Origin: Nitrospirota bacterium
Lineage (GTDB): Bacteria > Nitrospirota > Nitrospiria > Nitrospirales > Nitrospiraceae
Reading direction: 5' to 3'
Assembly: GCA_016195505.1 (NCBI GenBank)
Contig: JACPZN010000225.1
Span: 1-7,896, forward strand
DNA length: 7,896 nucleotides
Position numbers and translations under genes: made by a program. Position 1 is the stretch's first letter, and each line of letters opens with the position of its first letter. This document shows, in pieces, positions 5,472-7,896 of this stretch. The notes beneath the pieces are model-generated. The model did no database searches and was not told where the DNA came from. It saw nothing but the letters and a program-made list of their open reading frames with translations.

Positions 5472-7013
5472 TCATGGTTCATTAGCTAACTGCCAGGTCA
5501 ACGCCAGAACATACCGAGCCACGGTTTTTAGAATTTCCGGATCAATCGTGTCGGCTGTGTCGGTAGGTTGGTGAAAGTGCGGGTGGACACCGCTGCTGAC
5601 AACTGTGATGGTGGGCACCCCAGCCTCTTTGAAGGGTACATGGTCGCCGCCTGGGAAGAATCCGAACAGGTCGAGCTTGTCACTGAGCCCTGCTGTTTGT
5701 CCCACCTCCGATGCAACGCTCTTGTCGAGTCCAGTCACACCGACCGTAAGCCGTCCGTTCCCAACTCCGGCGTGATCGATGTTGATCATGGCTTTGGTCA
5801 AACTGAGCGGGACGATGGGTCGCGACGCATAAAGGCGAGAACCGAGCAAGCCTTGCTCTTCTCCGCTAAAGGACAGAAAGAGGATCGTGCGTTGGGGACG
5901 TAGCCCGGCCTTCCCGAGCGCCCGTGCCACCTCCAGTATCACAGCTGTTCCGGAAGCGTTGTCATCCGCGCCAGGAAACAGCAATCCCGCTGGCCGGCCA
6001 AAGTGGTCGCGATGGGCGCCGATGATGATGCTGTCCGGTCCTGTTCCAGGGATCTGTCCTAGCACGTTCGTCAAGATTCCTTCCTGTGTCGTAGTCTTCC
6101 AGCGAAGCGATGCAAATTGATTGGTTCTGACCGATTGCGTTGAAGGAGTTTTGTTCAGTTGCTCTTGGAGGATGCGAAGCCGATCAGGGGTCGTTTGATT
6201 TGATTCGGCGAGGATACCTTCCACGAGGGCTGTGCTGATCCAGGCACCGGGGATGGCTTGATCAGGAGGCAGTTGTCCGTAGAAGGCACTGGGCCTGCCT
6301 GTGGCGCCACGACGGGCTTCATAGGCGTTGAGAATCGGTCCTGTTGTAGTCAGATAGGCCAGGGCTCCGTGATCCCGTGCAAATCGGACTTTGTTGGCAT
6401 GGCTGACGGGACGTTGATAGTGGTCCGGCTTGCCACGCAGAAACAGCACGATACTGTTATTTGCGTCGACGCCGGCGTACTCGTCGATGCCTTGAGTGGG
6501 ATCGACTATGCCATAGCCAACGAAGACGATCTGGGCTTGGATGTCAGCCGATGGAGTGTCAAAGATCGGGAGGTAGTCCGTGCCAAGATTTTGAGTGGTC
6601 AGGTGGTCTGCCGAGCCGATTCGAAGTGTTGGATCTGGTGAAATGGCGACGGTGGGGATGATCGTAGTCATGATGCCTAACGAGGTGTCATGTCTTCCTT
6701 GGGCGAAGGGTAACGTCAATGAGCCATTACGAATACTCGGTAGACGTAGGCCTGCTGAGAGAAATTCTTGCGCGATCCATTGTGCGGATAGCAGATCGTC
6801 TTCTGTGCCGGTTTGCCGACCGTTGAATGAGGGGGCACTCAGCGTTCGGATATCGGCGAGCATCCGTTCTGCAGAGAGTACGTTAAGAGCAGTGTGAAAG
6901 ACGACATCAGCAGATTGAGTCTGAGCTAGCTCAGGTCGAAGCAATAGTACAGCGGTTGCACATACCGCAATGCGGAAGATCCAAGGATAGGTTGGGGGCA
7001 AGATACGGGTCAT
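5472..7013 (-). CDS. Secreted M28-family zinc metallopeptidase
   Basis: This 513-residue protein has an N-terminal export signal (about 1-30, ending PELA). A central region (about 140-260) containing VFVGYGIVDP and NSIVLFLRGKP matches a PA-type inserted domain, and the C-terminal half is an M28 peptidase domain. All expected metal and catalytic residues are visible: H334 in GAHRDHFG, D351 in GADDNASG, E385 (general base) and E386 (ligand) in SGEEQGLLGS, D413 in NIDHAG, and H481 in HFHQPTDTADTID. Family members are aminopeptidases or carboxypeptidases binding two zinc ions; the substrate here is unknown and action would be in the periplasm or outside. The ATG at 7013-7011 follows minus-strand TGAGGA (7024-7019), 5 nt upstream. 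It converges on the small secreted protein, with the palindrome between, and diverges from the DUF255 gene. The reading frame is intact. Confidence 0.93.
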   Translation of the reverse strand: MTRILPPTYPWIFRIAVCATAVLLLRPELAQTQSADVVFHTALNVLSAERMLADIRTLSAPSFNGRQTGTEDDLLSAQWIAQEFLSAGLRLPSIRNGSLTLPFAQGRHDTSLGIMTTIIPTVAISPDPTLRIGSADHLTTQNLGTDYLPIFDTPSADIQAQIVFVGYGIVDPTQGIDEYAGVDANNSIVLFLRGKPDHYQRPVSHANKVRFARDHGALAYLTTTGPILNAYEARRGATGRPSAFYGQLPPDQAIPGAWISTALVEGILAESNQTTPDRLRILQEQLNKTPSTQSVRTNQFASLRWKTTTQEGILTNVLGQIPGTGPDSIIIGAHRDHFGRPAGLLFPGADDNASGTAVILEVARALGKAGLRPQRTILFLSFSGEEQGLLGSRLYASRPIVPLSLTKAMINIDHAGVGNGRLTVGVTGLDKSVASEVGQTAGLSDKLDLFGFFPGGDHVPFKEAGVPTITVVSSGVHPHFHQPTDTADTIDPEILKTVARYVLALTWQLANEP

Positions 7014-7057
7014 GCGAATCCTCAGGGAGCGGGCGCGTCAATAGCGGTTCCGCGGCG

Positions 7058-7066
7058 ATCATAGCA
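7058..7066 (-). promoter_or_regulatory. Candidate extended -10 promoter for the M28 peptidase gene
   Basis: On the minus strand TGC (7066-7064) directly precedes TATGAT (7063-7058), giving the extended -10 form TGnTATnnT with 5 of 6 matches in the hexamer. No good -35 box lies 16-18 nt upstream, as is common for extended -10 promoters. Transcription would start near 7051, giving a leader of about 37 nt that carries the TGAGGA ribosome site. Confidence 0.45.
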
Positions 7067-7138
7067 CAGGGAAGAAAGCGGGTTGCAGAGCCTCATTGAG
7101 CCAGGTACTATTTGTCTCAGAGGGAACGTCCACAATAC

Positions 7139-7896
7139 ATGGCGCAGTCCGATTCGTTTCCCAATCGTCTGATCACAGAATCCAGTCCCTATCTCCGGCA
7201 ACATGCCTTGAACCCTGTGGAGTGGTATGCTTGGGGGCCGGAAGCGTTGGCGCGGGCGAAGGCGGAGGATAAGCCGATTCATCTGTCGATCGGCTATTCG
7301 GCCTGCCATTGGTGCCATGTGATGGCACACGAATGCTTCGAGAGTCCCGATATTGCCAAGCTGATGAACGAGCATTTCATCAATGTAAAAGTCGATCGAG
7401 AGGAACGGCCTGATCTGGATGATATCTATCAGAAAGCTGCGCAGGTGTTCCTGGGGCGAGGAGGGGGCTGGCCGCTGACAATGTTTCTGACGCCGGACCA
7501 AGAACCGTTCTACGGCGGGACCTATTTCCCGCCGGTGCCACGGTACAATCTTCCGGGGTTTCCGCAAGTGCTTCTCGGTGTCGTCGAGGCCTATCGCAAC
7601 CATGGCGGCGACGTGAAGAAAAACGTGGAGCGGGTGAAGACGAGCCTCGCGCGGGTCAGTGCTCACCAGCCGTCTCAGGAGCCGCTGAGTGATCGCTTGT
7701 TGGACGACGGCGTGAAGGATCTGGAACTATTTTTTGATCCGGTGCATGGCGGATTCGGCGAGGGACCCAAGTTCCCCACGGTACCTCCGTTGAGTCTCTT
7801 GCTCCGGCAGACCTATCGAACCAAAGACCAAACACACCAGGAGAAGGTGTTGCTCCAGCTGCAAAAGATGGCGGCTGGCGGTCTATATGACCATCT
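7139..7896 (+). CDS. DUF255/YyaL-type thioredoxin-domain protein (N-terminal part, cut by window edge)
   Basis: The 252 visible residues match the start of the YyaL/spermatogenesis-associated protein 20 family (DUF255). These proteins are about 650-700 residues, with an N-terminal thioredoxin-like domain followed by an alpha/alpha-barrel resembling glycoside hydrolases; their function is not settled. Diagnostic blocks are NRLITESSPYLRQHALNPVEWY (about 9-30), SIGYSACHWCHVM (50-62) with the redox-type CxxC at C56 and C59, VKVDREERPDLDDIY (83-97), GGGWPLTMFLTPD (108-120) and FYGGTYFPP (124-132). GGFGEGPKFP near residue 205 begins the second domain. No signal peptide is present, so it is likely cytoplasmic. 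The ATG at 7139 is supported by the conserved N-terminus; the nearest purine-rich site, GAGGGA (7120-7125), is 13 nt away, further than usual. It is divergent from the M28 gene, with 125 nt between and no convincing plus-strand promoter. Confidence 0.93.
   Translation, partial: MAQSDSFPNRLITESSPYLRQHALNPVEWYAWGPEALARAKAEDKPIHLSIGYSACHWCHVMAHECFESPDIAKLMNEHFINVKVDREERPDLDDIYQKAAQVFLGRGGGWPLTMFLTPDQEPFYGGTYFPPVPRYNLPGFPQVLLGVVEAYRNHGGDVKKNVERVKTSLARVSAHQPSQEPLSDRLLDDGVKDLELFFDPVHGGFGEGPKFPTVPPLSLLLRQTYRTKDQTHQEKVLLQLQKMAAGGLYDH

Noticed and set aside
7084..7111. TTGCAG-17-TACTAT as a promoter for the DUF255 gene
   Set aside because: Only 3 of 6 and 4 of 6 consensus matches; too weak to list as a feature.
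7022..7666. Long open frame of 214 codons on the minus strand
   Set aside because: It lies opposite the clearly conserved DUF255 coding sequence and its translation looks like no family; it is an antisense shadow.

Overview
The window is ordinary bacterial chromosome of moderately high GC: short intergenic gaps, Shine-Dalgarno sites of the AGGAGG type, sigma70-like promoters, and an outer-membrane efflux gene that implies a diderm cell. Protein style (the RNase Z-like hydrolase beginning with a VNDxFGDPG motif, the CPBP protein, the DUF255 protein) resembles Nitrospira, but that assignment is recollection of family style, not a database match.

Layout. (1) Bases 1-154, minus strand: the first 51 codons of uvrA, cut by the window edge. 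(2) 284-1153, plus strand: a YbjQ/UPF0145 gene, then an unrecognised gene that appears broken by a single-base frameshift near 730. (3) 1184-2554, minus strand: an RNase Z-like metallo-beta-lactamase-fold hydrolase followed 12 nt later by a small GlpM/DUF3147-like membrane protein, probably one transcript. (4) 2632-4829, minus strand: a TolC-family outer-membrane efflux gene that is interrupted (about 85 bp seem to be missing, with a change of frame), followed 9 nt later by a CPBP-family membrane protein with an altered active site. (5) 4955-5341, plus strand: a small secreted protein of unknown function, divergent from the tolC-like gene, with two face-to-face promoters whose -10 boxes overlap. 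(6) 5341-5465: a 125-bp imperfect palindrome filling the gap between two convergent genes. (7) 5472-7013, minus strand: a secreted M28-family metallopeptidase with all expected metal ligands. (8) 7139-7896, plus strand: the first 252 codons of a DUF255/YyaL thioredoxin-like protein, cut by the window edge.

The genes do not form one recognisable pathway. Themes are DNA repair (uvrA), RNA processing (RNase Z-like), cell envelope and export (TolC-like, CPBP, GlpM-like, secreted protein) and proteolysis (M28). I see no CRISPR array, tRNA, rRNA, transposase, phage gene or defence cassette, and no convincing new multi-gene system. The best leads are the 125-bp palindrome, the internal deletion in the tolC-like gene, the overlapping divergent promoters and the degenerate CPBP active site.
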